From: Posidonia oceanica
Lineage: Eukaryota > Streptophyta > Magnoliopsida > Alismatales > Posidoniaceae
DNA: 64,000 nt
Assembly (NCBI GenBank): GCA_037176725.1
Contig: JAZBRS010000020.1
Span: 57,254,001-57,318,000, forward strand
Direction: 5' to 3'
The first letter of the stretch is position 1. Every line of letters begins with the position of its first letter. The position numbers and the translations under genes were made by a program. Positions 1 to 8,820 of the stretch are shown one piece after another. The notes beneath the pieces are model-generated. The model did no database searches and was not told the DNA's origin. It saw only the letters and a program-made list of their open reading frames with translations.

Positions 1-2
1 AG

Positions 3-3000
3 ATCCTCTCAGAACTTATTGCCTATGGAGAGGAAGATGATACGGGCATGGACGAGACTGACGAACCTTTGCCCGAGTTCCGACCCTATGACGACGACCC
101 AGAAGGCCCCAATCTCCATGTTGAAGAAGAAACGGAGGTTGTCAACATCGGCACAGCTGAGGAAGTCAGAGAAGTTTGCATCAGTGCCCAGCTGTCCACC
201 CAGGTTCGAGCAGAATTCATCGCATTCCTGAAAGAATATGCGGATGTCTTCGCCTGGAGTTATGAAGATATGGTCGGCCTTGACATAGAGATAGTGGTGC
301 ACAATCTGCCATTAAATCCGGATGCCAAGCCAGTAAAGCAGAAACTAAGAAGATGGCGACCGCAGTGGCTGCTCATGATCAAAGAAGAGATAATGAAGCA
401 GCTTGGAGTCAACTTTCTGAAGGTCGTTCTTTATCCTGAATGGCTGGCAAACATTGTACCTGTGCCCAAGAAAGATGGCCGAATCCGGATCTGTATCGAC
501 TACAGGGACCTGAACAAGGCGAGTCCCAAGGACGACTTTCCATTGCCTCACATTGACGTCCTAGTCGACAATACGGCAGGCCACAAGATGCTCTCCTTCA
601 TGGACGGCTTTTCTGGATACAATCAGATCAAAATGGCAGAAGAGGACATGGAAAAGACTTCATTCATCACCCCTTGGGGAGTCTTCTGCTACCAAGTCAT
701 GCCGTTCGGCCTGAAGAATGCTGGTGCAACCTATCAAAGGGCCATGACTGCGCTATTCCACGACCTCATGCACCAAGAAGTGGAGGTCTATGTAGACGAT
801 ATGATTGCCAAAACCAAAGAGCCCGAGGATCATCTTGCCTGTCTCAGAAAGCTCTTTAACCGTCTACGGAAGTACAAGCTGCGCCTAAATCCCAAGAAGT
901 GCGTATTCGGGGTATCTTCTGGCAAATTGCTCGGCTACATTGTTAGCCAAAGGGGGATTGAAGTGGACCCGTTGAAAGCGCAAGCCATCGTGGACATGCC
1001 ACCCCCTAGAACTGAAAAGGAAGTCAGAAGTCTGCTTGGGCGTTTACAATATATCAGTCGCTTCATTGCACAGCTTACGCCCATCTGCGAACCCATATTC
1101 AAGCTCTTAAAGAAGAATGCGCAGATTCACTGGAACGAGGAGTGTCAGGCTGCATTTGCCAAGATCAAGCAGCTGCTGATCAAGCCTCCTGTCCTGGTCC
1201 CGCCTACGCCGGGGAGACCTTTGCTTCTCTACCTTTCTACCACGCAGCATTCCATGGGCGCCGTCTTGGGCCAACATGACGAATCTGGTAGAAAGGAGCG
1301 CGCCATCTACTACCTGAGCAAGAAATTTAATGAATGTGAAGCCAGGTACACAACACTAGAGAAGACTTGCTTGTCCCTTGTCTGGGCTGCACAGAAGCTG
1401 AGGCACTACATGATGGCATACCCAGTACAGCTCTTATGCCGGCACGATCCCATCAAATTCCTCTTCCAGAAGCCGGCCATGGTGGGCAGATGTGCCAAGT
1501 GGCAGGTGTTATTGTCTCAATACGACATCACCTTCGTCACACAGAAATCCATGAAGGGTCAAGCAATGGCAGACCATCTTGCTGACCTCCCTCTGCCTGA
1601 ATACCAACCCCTCCAGACGCAGTTCCCTGATGAAGACATTCTCTTTGCAGTGGAGGACTCTGAGCAGAAAGATCCTGAAGAAGCAGAGGAATGGCAGCTC
1701 TACTTTGATGGTGCAGTCAACAAGAGGGGTCGAGGCGTAGGCGCAGTGCTGACCACGCCCCAAGGACAGATGACTCCTTTCGCGAGGAAGCTGACTTTCA
1801 CCTGTACAAACAACGAAGCAGAATACGAAGCATGCATCCTAGGGTTGAAAGTCGCCCTCGAGCATGAGGCGCAGAAGCTGCATGTGCATGGCGATGCCAT
1901 GCTGGTGATTTCTCAAGTGAACGGTGATTGGAAGACAAAAGATCCCAAGCTTGTGCCGTATCACGAACACCTGCTGAGGCTGATGAAAGAATTCAAGAGC
2001 ATCCGCTTCACATACCTGAACAGAGCGAAGAACGCGTATGCAGACGCACTAGCAACTCTGGCATCCTGGCTCACTATATCAGAAGACAGCACTGTGGATG
2101 TATCAGTCACTCGCATTGAGCAGCCTACATACTGCATGAGCATAGAAGAAGCGGATCCCGCAGAGGGGCAGCCCTGGTATCAAGACATAAAATCTTTCCT
2201 GGAGTCTGGTAACTTTCCTCCTGATACCACGGCAGCAGACAAGAGAACTTTGGCGCGTCTGGCGTCAAAGTATGTGTTAGGGGCCGGGCAGCTGTATAGA
2301 AGGTCATACAATCAAATGCTACTGCGCTGTCTAAACAAATCAGAGGCTGACACGCTGATGCTTCAAGTGCATGCGGGAACTTGTGGCCCGCACATGAATG
2401 GCGTCCTCCTGGCCAAGAAGATCATGCTTCAAGGATATTTCTGGCAGACCATGGAAGCCGACTGCTGCCGGTTCGTGCGTAGATGCCATAACTGTCAAAT
2501 TCATGGTAACTTCATCAAGGCCCCTCCACATCAGCTACACAACATGTCTTCGCCATGGCCTTTCTCCACCTGGGGGATCGATGTCATCGGCGCCATCCAC
2601 CCCGCTGCTTCAAATGGTCATCGTTACATTCTGGTGGCGATTGATTACTTTACCAAGTGGGTGGAAGCGGCCTCTTACAGGACAGTCACCGCTGCGGCAA
2701 CAGAAAAATTTATCAGAAACAATATTGTTGCCCGGTATGGGGTCCCGTACTCTGTCATCTCGGATAACGGCTCAAACTTTATTGCCAGAAGGATCGAAGA
2801 ATACCTGCAAAGTCTCAAGATCAAGCACCATCGATCCTCGCCTTATCGGCCTCAGATGAACGGAGCAGTGGAATCTGCAAACAAAAACATTGTCAAGATC
2901 CTGAAGAAAATGGCAGAAATCCACAAGGATTGGCATGACAAGCTCCCGTACGCACTCTGGGCGTACAGGACATCAATACGGACCTCTACAGGAGCCACCC

Positions 3001-3416
3001 CGTACTCTCTGGTGTACGGCATGGAAGCAGTGTTACCTGTTGAAGTGGAGATCCCCTCCCTGCGGATCCTGCGGGAAGCTGAGTTGGAAGAAGCAGAATG
3101 GGTCGAAGACCGCTGCGTCCAACTGAACTTAATTGATGAGCGCAGATTGCAAGCCATGCATAACGCTCACTGCTATCAGAAGCGGATGGCCAAAGCATTC
3201 TTGAAGAAGGTCCAGCCCAGAAGCTTTCAGCCAGGGGACCTTGTCTTGCGCGCCATTCATTTGCCTGACGGTCGAGGGAAATTCCGACCCAATTGGCGCG
3301 GCCCCTTTGTGGTCAAACAGATCTTCTCGGGAGGCGCTGTGACTCTTGAGGATATGGACCAGATTGAGCAGTCTGAGCCTGTCAACCTCTGCTATCTCAA
3401 GAAGTACTATCAGTAG
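3..3416 (+). CDS. Element A pol polyprotein (reverse transcriptase, two RNases H, integrase), 5'-partial
   Basis: The frame is open from base 3; the first ATG is at 48 but is probably internal, because the related copy B reads further upstream in the same frame. Counting from that ATG, the reverse transcriptase holds FMDGFSGYNQI near residue 185 and the catalytic YVDD at 248-251. The first RNase H (about 390-520) has lost its first Asp (YLSTTQHSMGAVL where a TDAS-type motif is usual). A second, archaeal-type RNase H follows with D554 (YFDGA), E592 (AEYEA), D616 (HGDA) and D666 (YADAL). The integrase has an HHCC finger (H775, H782, C813, C816) and a DD35E core (D845, D906, E942), ending in a GPF-type C-terminal module and a stop at 3416. 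The dual RNase H is a known hallmark of the plant Tat lineage. No disabling change is visible, so the enzymes look functional. Confidence 0.93.
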   Translation: MLSELIAYGEEDDTGMDETDEPLPEFRPYDDDPEGPNLHVEEETEVVNIGTAEEVREVCISAQLSTQVRAEFIAFLKEYADVFAWSYEDMVGLDIEIVVHNLPLNPDAKPVKQKLRRWRPQWLLMIKEEIMKQLGVNFLKVVLYPEWLANIVPVPKKDGRIRICIDYRDLNKASPKDDFPLPHIDVLVDNTAGHKMLSFMDGFSGYNQIKMAEEDMEKTSFITPWGVFCYQVMPFGLKNAGATYQRAMTALFHDLMHQEVEVYVDDMIAKTKEPEDHLACLRKLFNRLRKYKLRLNPKKCVFGVSSGKLLGYIVSQRGIEVDPLKAQAIVDMPPPRTEKEVRSLLGRLQYISRFIAQLTPICEPIFKLLKKNAQIHWNEECQAAFAKIKQLLIKPPVLVPPTPGRPLLLYLSTTQHSMGAVLGQHDESGRKERAIYYLSKKFNECEARYTTLEKTCLSLVWAAQKLRHYMMAYPVQLLCRHDPIKFLFQKPAMVGRCAKWQVLLSQYDITFVTQKSMKGQAMADHLADLPLPEYQPLQTQFPDEDILFAVEDSEQKDPEEAEEWQLYFDGAVNKRGRGVGAVLTTPQGQMTPFARKLTFTCTNNEAEYEACILGLKVALEHEAQKLHVHGDAMLVISQVNGDWKTKDPKLVPYHEHLLRLMKEFKSIRFTYLNRAKNAYADALATLASWLTISEDSTVDVSVTRIEQPTYCMSIEEADPAEGQPWYQDIKSFLESGNFPPDTTAADKRTLARLASKYVLGAGQLYRRSYNQMLLRCLNKSEADTLMLQVHAGTCGPHMNGVLLAKKIMLQGYFWQTMEADCCRFVRRCHNCQIHGNFIKAPPHQLHNMSSPWPFSTWGIDVIGAIHPAASNGHRYILVAIDYFTKWVEAASYRTVTAAATEKFIRNNIVARYGVPYSVISDNGSNFIARRIEEYLQSLKIKHHRSSPYRPQMNGAVESANKNIVKILKKMAEIHKDWHDKLPYALWAYRTSIRTSTGATPYSLVYGMEAVLPVEVEIPSLRILREAELEEAEWVEDRCVQLNLIDERRLQAMHNAHCYQKRMAKAFLKKVQPRSFQPGDLVLRAIHLPDGRGKFRPNWRGPFVVKQIFSGGAVTLEDMDQIEQSEPVNLCYLKKYYQ

Positions 3417-4966
3417 CCGAAAGCGGCCCGGTTGCAGATGCCCTTCTCCCACTTGCATTTTCATTCTCACCTTCTTGCTTCAACTCTGTTTCAAATCATC
3501 ATTGTCATCCTTTCAACTCTTACATCCCTATTTAAATCATCCTCATCGTCATCCTTTCAGCTCTTGCCCCCGTTCTTTTCAAATCATCATCGTCATTCTC
3601 TCAAGCATTGCATCTTTGGCCCGGTGATGACAACCGGAAGTGCATGCCTGCTCTGGAAAGAGTCACCCTGCCTCACCCGGCACTATTTAGATGTCTTAGC
3701 AAGTGAGGGAGCCACCACCAGTGAGGACAGGCAAACTGTCTAATCTCGTAAGGACATACATCTCTGCGAGAGAAAAATGTTAGGATGTGAATCTGAAAAG
3801 GTGAGAGTAGACATCTAGGCTTGGACACATCCAAGGGACAGAGGACGAAGACACAGGCCGGCCCTAGAGATAGGGGTGTGCAGTCTAACCCTGTTCCTTC
3901 TACCCATCACACAGCAGACCCAAAGCCTAAATCTATTACAATTCAAGCTCCCTCCTTTTGCCACCAAAATGGGGATAGCAAAAGCCTGAAAAAAAAAAAA
4001 AAGAAAGAGAAAAGCAAAACAACAAGCGAAAAAAAAAGAAAGAGAAAAGAGATAGAACCAAAACCCAAAAAAAAAAAAGGAAAAAAGCAAGTAAAGCAAA
4101 AAACAAAAAAAAGAGAAGAAGAAAAGGGCAAGTTGCAGCCCGAAAATACAGGCACCGTTATCCCCCATACCATCACTAGAGATCCCCAGGGAGTTAAGCT
4201 TGAAAAGGGTCTACCACATCCCTCCAAGAGCAACACTTACCCTTCTCCTAGCTAGGGGCAGAAAAAGGACTGCATACCCATGAGGGAGAAACCTTTCAAA
4301 AAAAAGAGAGAGCTGAAAGAATAGGTGTAGGTCCTGAAAGCGCAGCCAGTAGCCTGTCCTCACCATATCACCATCTGTATAATGCCAACACCTGTTCCGG
4401 AGCGCCACCAATAAGCCGAGAGTCTGAGTAGGACCCAGTGAGTCAAGGACCACTCCCTTCCTCTATAGCAGGCACCAAAGCACTCCGCACGCTGAGGGCA
4501 TTCAAGCATCCATCCAAGCATACCCATCCATCCGAGCATGCTAATCCATTCAAGCATACTCATTCATCTAATACTACTCGTCCGCATAAGCATAGCACTT
4601 GCATCCTGCATACATGCATCCCCGTCTATCCTTCCTTTCCTGCCAATCTCTCCGCTCTGCAACACGCTTCGGCCCTGAGACAGTACTTCTCCCCAGCAGA
4701 GCGCATCGACGACACTCAAGCTGCGCTGGTCCAGATCTCCTGCCAGCCCTCGCCCCCATGTCCGCAAGACTGCAACAAAATCCCCCTGCTTATCAGTGCT
4801 TAACTGCTATGTTCCGTTATCAACTGCTAAATGCATATGGAACTACGTTTTCAGTTTCAGTTTCTTCTTGTTGCCAATGATTACATACCTGCGAGATCTG
4901 ACTGTTTATTGATAGCAGGTACCTTCAAGCTTTGCATCCATCAGCTTGTCTTCTGCAATCAGCGCA
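3417..4966 (+). other. Element A spacer between pol and the extra ORF
   Basis: This 1.55 kb has no convincing protein. At 3480-3610 there are imperfect repeats of a TCATCATCGTCATCCTTTCA-type unit, and 3985-4130 is A-rich with AAAAAG runs. The corresponding part of copy B (55210-56705, other strand) has the same order of sub-blocks, so the spacer belongs to the element. A frame without ATG (4438-4803) is kept open in both copies. Just before the extra ORF the sequence TTTATTGATAGCAG|GT resembles a 3' splice site and is kept in B, which would fit expression of the extra ORF from a spliced RNA; this is inference only. Confidence 0.6.
4438..4803 (+). other. Conserved open frame without ATG in the spacer of element A
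   Basis: A 121-codon frame starting at GTG is open here; the matching frame in copy B (55696-55376, minus) is also open for 106 codons. Both begin SQGPLPS and share the segments SALRQYSSPAE-like and ALVQISC. It is rich in His, Pro and Ser and resembles nothing I recognise. It could be a small protein, an exon of a spliced product, or non-coding sequence that happens to stay open. Differences in length between the copies argue for caution. Confidence 0.2.
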
Positions 4967-6169
4967 ATGGGCTTCCCTACTCTGCTAACTCCTGCACATT
5001 GCTCGGAAACCCTGCGAGAATGGGTCGGCAGGCTCACTCAAGTAGACTGTGAAAAGCTGCGCCTGTGGGGCATACCAACTAAACTACTGAAGGCTGCTGA
5101 TGTGGAAGTCAGCCGCCACCTTCTGTGTGCCGCCGCAAGATTCTGGAAACCGGCGTACCATGTCTTCCGCTTTGGCAAGACTGAGCTGACACCTACACTG
5201 GAAGAGGTGCGTCGGATATGCGGCTTTTCAAAAATCATGGGGCCTCCTATTTTCATGAGACGCGACGGATATCTCGAAGTCCTAAGCCAGCTGACTGGGC
5301 TATCCACTCGAACCTGCCAACAGAGGCTAATCTGCACCAGTGGACCAGAGCCTATGCTTCGCCTCGCACACTTCAATGATATCATGAACAAGCGTGCCGA
5401 CCTCGGAGATGAGCTGTGGCTCCGAGGATTTGTCATCCGCTTTTTGGGCGAACTAATCTTTACTCATGGCCGACTGACAGTGGCCATCGAGGTCGCAGAG
5501 ATTGCGCTAGCTGTGGTGACCCAGCACATAGACCTGGCACCAGTTGTCTTGGCAGAGACCTATCGCGGGCTGGACCGCATTTCTCATCGCTGCCGCCACT
5601 TCCACGGTTGCGGAGCACTCATACAAGTCTGGCTGACTGCGCACTTAGAGATGGACTTCCTGCGCCCTCAAGTACATGCCTTTGAAGCATACTGCAGCAG
5701 CGTCCGTACCAGAGCAGACAAGAGCGTCAAAGAAGAGTACGAGAGGCTGTCAGCACTGACTGACGATGCTATGACCTGGCGTATCATTCCCTCTGCAGCA
5801 GAGCCCTTCACAGTCTTCTTCAACGCGCGTGACACGCGGCTGATCATTCTTCCAGGATTCACAGCAGGCGTAGAGTACCACCCAATCAGGGTCATGCGCC
5901 AGTTCGGCTTCCAGCAGGGCGCCTTCATCGACAGTACAGCGCCCAAGCTTCTACAGATGTACCCTCTCAGCACAACTGCCCCGACCAAGAAGCTTGCTAG
6001 TCTGATGCAGCATGGGGTCCAATCTATAGACATTGCAGCTGTGAGAGGTGTAGGATGCACCCCTGAATATGAAGCTGAAGTCCGACAGCTCTGGCCTATT
6101 ACTGAAATCCCGCCAGGCGGTCCCTTGTTCCCCGACTCCAGGCAGTCGAAGAAGGCCCGAACTGACTAG
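4967..6169 (+). CDS. Element A extra ORF (400 aa), plant DUF7745/mobile-domain-like protein of unknown role
   Basis: The start is ATG at 4967 (MGFPTLLTP). The frame can be extended to a TTG at 4946, but the ATG matches the start of the equivalent ORF in copy B, and both proteins are then exactly 400 residues. The sequence is globular, with a Trp/Phe-rich N-terminal half: RFWKPAYHVFRFG followed by ELTPTLEEVRRICGF near residues 60-90, then HFHGCGALIQVWLTAHLEM near 210-230, and a basic tail SKKARTD. The 'TPTLEEV' segment and overall pattern resemble the plant DUF7745 / plant mobile domain type of proteins found in host genes and in several transposons; that assignment is from memory of the family and moderate. 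It occupies the place where env would lie in a retrovirus, in sense orientation, 1.55 kb after pol. No signal peptide or membrane segment is visible. About nine of ten residues match copy B. Confidence 0.75.
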   Translation: MGFPTLLTPAHCSETLREWVGRLTQVDCEKLRLWGIPTKLLKAADVEVSRHLLCAAARFWKPAYHVFRFGKTELTPTLEEVRRICGFSKIMGPPIFMRRDGYLEVLSQLTGLSTRTCQQRLICTSGPEPMLRLAHFNDIMNKRADLGDELWLRGFVIRFLGELIFTHGRLTVAIEVAEIALAVVTQHIDLAPVVLAETYRGLDRISHRCRHFHGCGALIQVWLTAHLEMDFLRPQVHAFEAYCSSVRTRADKSVKEEYERLSALTDDAMTWRIIPSAAEPFTVFFNARDTRLIILPGFTAGVEYHPIRVMRQFGFQQGAFIDSTAPKLLQMYPLSTTAPTKKLASLMQHGVQSIDIAAVRGVGCTPEYEAEVRQLWPITEIPPGGPLFPDSRQSKKARTD

Positions 6170-6439
6170 GCCCTTGTGCAACCATCATATGGTCTTCTTT
6201 CAGACTATGCTGTACATTTCTGGCCTGCCACAGGCATTGTACTCATCAAGCTTTATTAATGAAAACTGTTTCTGCTATCTGCTTGCACATCAAGACTCCT
6301 TGCCGCATTGCATATCATTATCATCATCATCTTGGGCCCTCTAACCAGACTTGCAGGCATCACAACGCAGCAAAGTCCTCAGCACCCAATCCGAAGTCCA
6401 GAGCATCTGCAGGCCCACGACACCAAGCTCCGCCATCCG
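6170..6439 (+). other. Short unique stretch after the extra ORF of element A
   Basis: No gene is seen. The stretch contains a CATTATCATCATCATC-type run near 6310-6340 and is matched by the sequence after the ORF in copy B (about 53740-54006, opposite strand). It is probably the start of the 3' untranslated region. Confidence 0.5.
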
Positions 6440-7200
6440 GCATCCTCAGCTGATCATCCCCGGCTGAGTCCCTTGCGGGCTGGCACCCCAAACTGCCCGG
6501 CGAAAGGTCCGTCAACCTGTCATCATCCTCAGCTGATCATCCCCAGCTGAGTCCCTTGCGGGCTGGCACCCCAAACTGCCCGGCGAAAGGTCCGTCAACC
6601 TGTCATCATCCTCAGCTGATTATCCCCAGCTGAGTCCCCTACGGGCTGGCACCCCAAACTGCTCGACGATGGGTTCGTCAACCTATCATCCATCCACTCG
6701 TTCATCTATCCTTGCATCCTGATGCCAGGGGCGCTTCGACCATCCCCTGGTATCATCCTGATACCAGGGGCATCTTTTGGCTGCCCTGCGGTATCATCCC
6801 CAGCTGATCATCCTCAGCTAAATTCCCTTGCGGGCTGGCACCCCAAACTGCTCGGCGAAAGGTCCGTCAACCTAACACTCTTCTCGGCTGCTCACCCTAG
6901 CTGAGTCCCCAGCTGATCGCCCCCAGCTGGACCACCATCCCCTGCGGGCTGGCACCCCAAACTGCTCGGCGAAAGGTCCGTCAACCTGACACTCTTCTCG
7001 GCTGGTCACCCCAGCTGAGTCCCCAGTTGATCGCCCTCAGCTGAATCCCTTGCGGGCTGGCACCCCAAACTGCTCGGCGAAAGGTCCGTCAACCTGACAC
7101 TCTTCTCGGCTGGTCATCCTCAGCTGAGTCCCCAGCTGATCGCCCTCAGCTGAATCCCTTGCGGGCTAGTACCCCAAACTACTCGTCTGACAAGCACGAC
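6440..7200 (+). repeat. Degenerate ~80-110 bp tandem repeats in the 3' region of element A
   Basis: Seven units share GGCTGGCACCCCAAACTG (near 6478, 6556, 6645, 6834, 6946, 7055 and, as a variant, 7166), followed by CGGCGAAAGGTCCGTCAACC and CAGCTGA blocks. Spacing varies because some units carry extra inserts. Each unit holds a small hairpin GGCA-(8)-TGCC or GGCA-(8)-TGCT; the last unit has AGTA-(8)-TACT, where both sides have changed together. Copy B has four related units (53438-53730, other strand). Tandem arrays in the 3' part of Tat/Ogre elements are a known source of plant satellites. Confidence 0.8.
6744..6770 (+). other. Perfect 11-bp inverted repeat (hairpin), element A
   Basis: CCCCTGGTATC at 6744-6754 is followed after five bases by its exact reverse complement at 6760-6770. 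A related hairpin lies at 7249-7275 (GTGTC/GACAC version, one mismatch), at 53334-53360 in copy B (perfect) and at 21829-21854 in copy D (10 bp, perfect). Confidence 0.75.
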
Positions 7201-7371
7201 ACTCTTGTCATCACTCTCTGCTTTCGATGCCAAGGACGCGCTGGCCGACCCCTGGTGTCATCCCGACACCAGAGGCATCTTTTGATCGCCCCTTGGTATC
7301 GTTCTTTCCCTCTTTCCCCTATGACGTTCCTGGCGTCATGGGATGATTTCTTCTCATCATTCCCTTACCCC

Positions 7372-7745
7372 TTCTTTGCCGGCCGATAAGTCCGATATCT
7401 TATCATTCTCATCATTCCCTCATCCCCTCTTTGCCGGCCGATAAGTCCGATATCTTATCAATCAACAATTCTCATCATGATCTCATCCCCCTCTTTAGTT
7501 TAAATTCTCATCATGATCTCATCCCCCTCTTTAGCTTAGCTTCTCATCATGATCTCATCCCCCTCTTTAGCTTAAATTCTCATCATGATCTCATCCCCCT
7601 CTTTAGTTTAAATTCTCATCATGATCTCACCCCCTTCTTTAGCTTAGCTTCTCATCATGATCTCATCCCCCTCTGTAGCTTAACTTCTCATCATTACCTC
7701 ATCCCCTCTTTGCCGGCCGATAAGTTCGATATCTTATCATTCTCA
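7372..7745 (+). repeat. 36-bp tandem repeat, element A
   Basis: Six near-identical 36-bp units of the type TCTCATCATGATCTCATC + CCCCTCTTTAGCTTAAAT occupy about 7470-7685, with a partial seventh. They are bracketed by GCCGGCCGATAAGTCCGATA blocks (7378, 7433, 7713), each able to form GATAAG-(8)-CTTATC. Because 36 is divisible by three the array is open in several frames on both strands; this is not evidence of coding. In copy B the same array has about 16 units (52590-53200). Confidence 0.85.
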
Positions 7746-7960
7746 TCATGCTCTCGTCCCCTCTTATCAATCATCAATCAATCACTCGTGCTAGGCTGAT
7801 ATCCGAAACTATCAATCATCAATCAATCACTCGTGCTAGGCTGATATCCGAAACTATCAACAATCAATCACTCTCAGGCTGATAACCTAAACTATCTTCT
7901 GGCCGATCCATGGTTGGCCCGCAGTTGTGTTATACGGCTGACATCCAGTAACTGTCCCTC

Positions 7961-8066
7961 GTAATTGCACTTTTCCAGTTGATAGGTCTGTAAACTATCC
8001 GCCGGTTGACAGGACCGTAAACTGTCGCTCCAGTTGATAGGTCTGTAAACTATCGCGTGCAATTAC
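7961..8066 (+). other. Block 1 of the multibranched array
   Basis: Arms GTAATTGCAC (7961-7970) and GTGCAATTAC (8057-8066) are perfectly complementary over 10 bp and enclose three small hairpins. This block is absent from copy B. Confidence 0.75.
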
Positions 8067-8097
8067 GTTATACGGCTGACATCCAGTAACTGTCCCT

Positions 8098-8228
8098 TGC
8101 AATTGCGGTTTCCAGTTGATAGGTCTGTAAACTATCCTCCAGTTGATAGGTCTGTAAACTATCCGCCGGTTGACAGGACCGTAAACTGTCGTTAGGCTGA
8201 TATTCCTAAACTATCACCAGCAATTGCA
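8098..8228 (+). other. Block 2 of the multibranched array
   Basis: Arms TGCAATTGC (8098-8106) and GCAATTGCA (8220-8228) pair over 9 bp and enclose four small hairpins. The same arms are intact in copy B (52256-52264 and 52377-52385). Confidence 0.75.
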
Positions 8229-8258
8229 TTATACGGCTGATATCCAGTAACTATCCCT

Positions 8259-8393
8259 CATCATTGCGCGTTTCCAGTTGATAGGTCTGTAAACTATCCA
8301 CCGGTTGACAGGACCGTAAACTGTCGCTCCAGTTGATAGGTCTGTAAACTATCCACCAGTTGGTAGGACTGTAAACTACCACGCGCAATGATG
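8259..8393 (+). other. Block 3 of the multibranched array
   Basis: Arms CATCATTGCGCGT (8259-8271) and ACGCGCAATGATG (8381-8393) pair perfectly over 13 bp and enclose four hairpins, the last of which is the GGTAG/CTACC form. In copy B this block has one arm mismatch and is split by solo LTR 2. Confidence 0.8.
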
Positions 8394-8423
8394 TTATACG
8401 GCTGACATCCAGTAACTGTCCCT

Positions 8424-8552
8424 CGCAATGCCGTTTCCAGTTGATAGGACTGTAAACTATCCTCCAGTTGATAGGTCTGTAAACTATCCGCCGGTTGACA
8501 GGACCGTAAACTGTCGTTCCAGATGATAGACTGTAAACTATCCGGCATTGCG
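8424..8552 (+). other. Block 4 of the multibranched array
   Basis: Arms CGCAATGCCG (8424-8433) and CGGCATTGCG (8543-8552) pair perfectly over 10 bp and enclose four hairpins. In copy B one arm has an extra A. Confidence 0.75.
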
Positions 8553-8582
8553 TTATACGGCTGATATCCAGTAACTATCACT

Positions 8583-8715
8583 CATGGTTTGTGGTTTCCG
8601 GTTGACAGGACCGTAAACTGTCGCTCCAGTTGATAGGTCTGTAAACTATCCACCGGTTGACAGGACCGTAAACTGTCGTTAGGCTGATACTCCTAAACTA
8701 TCACCCACAACCATG
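8583..8715 (+). other. Block 5 of the multibranched array
   Basis: Arms CATGGTTTGTGG (8583-8594) and CCACAACCATG (8705-8715) pair over 11 bp with one bulged T and enclose four hairpins. In copy B the block holds only two hairpins. Confidence 0.7.
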
Positions 8716-8820
8716 TTATACGGCTGATATCCAGTAACTATCACTCACAACTGCTCCGGTTGACAGGACCGTAAACTGTCACTCCCGGTTGATAGGACCG
8801 TAAACTATCCGGACGATAAG

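Larger units (their letters stand above)
7921..8754 (+). other. Predicted multibranched RNA structure enclosing five stem-closed blocks
   Basis: GCAGTTGTG (7921-7929) is the exact reverse complement of CACAACTGC (8746-8754). Between them lie five blocks, each closed by its own inverted repeat, separated by six linker hairpins of the form TTATACGGCTGAYATCCAGT. Every block holds three or four small hairpins. The arms differ from block to block but stay complementary, which is what selection on base pairing, rather than on sequence, would leave. Copy B shows a four-block version. Whether the structure forms in RNA, and what it does, is unknown. Confidence 0.7.
7746..8820 (+). repeat. Array of small covarying hairpins, element A 3' region
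   Basis: Roughly 25-base units such as GTTGATAGGTCTGTAAACTATC are repeated dozens of times. Each contains a short stem closed around a loop ending in AAAC or TAAC. The stem appears as GATAG/CTATC, GACAG/CTGTC or GGTAG/CTACC, so both arms change together. A linker form (GATA or GACA, TCCAGTAAC, then TATC or TGTC) recurs after each larger block. The array is followed at 8814-8840 by a GATAAG/CTTATC hairpin. No reading frame of interest is present. Confidence 0.85.

Noticed and set aside
4946..4966. Upstream TTG start for the extra ORF of A
   Set aside because: TTG is not a normal plant start and the ATG at 4967 matches the start in copy B.
7746..8820. CRISPR-like array
   Set aside because: Repeats are hairpin-like and regularly spaced, but there are no unique spacers of constant length, the units vary, and the setting is a plant retrotransposon.
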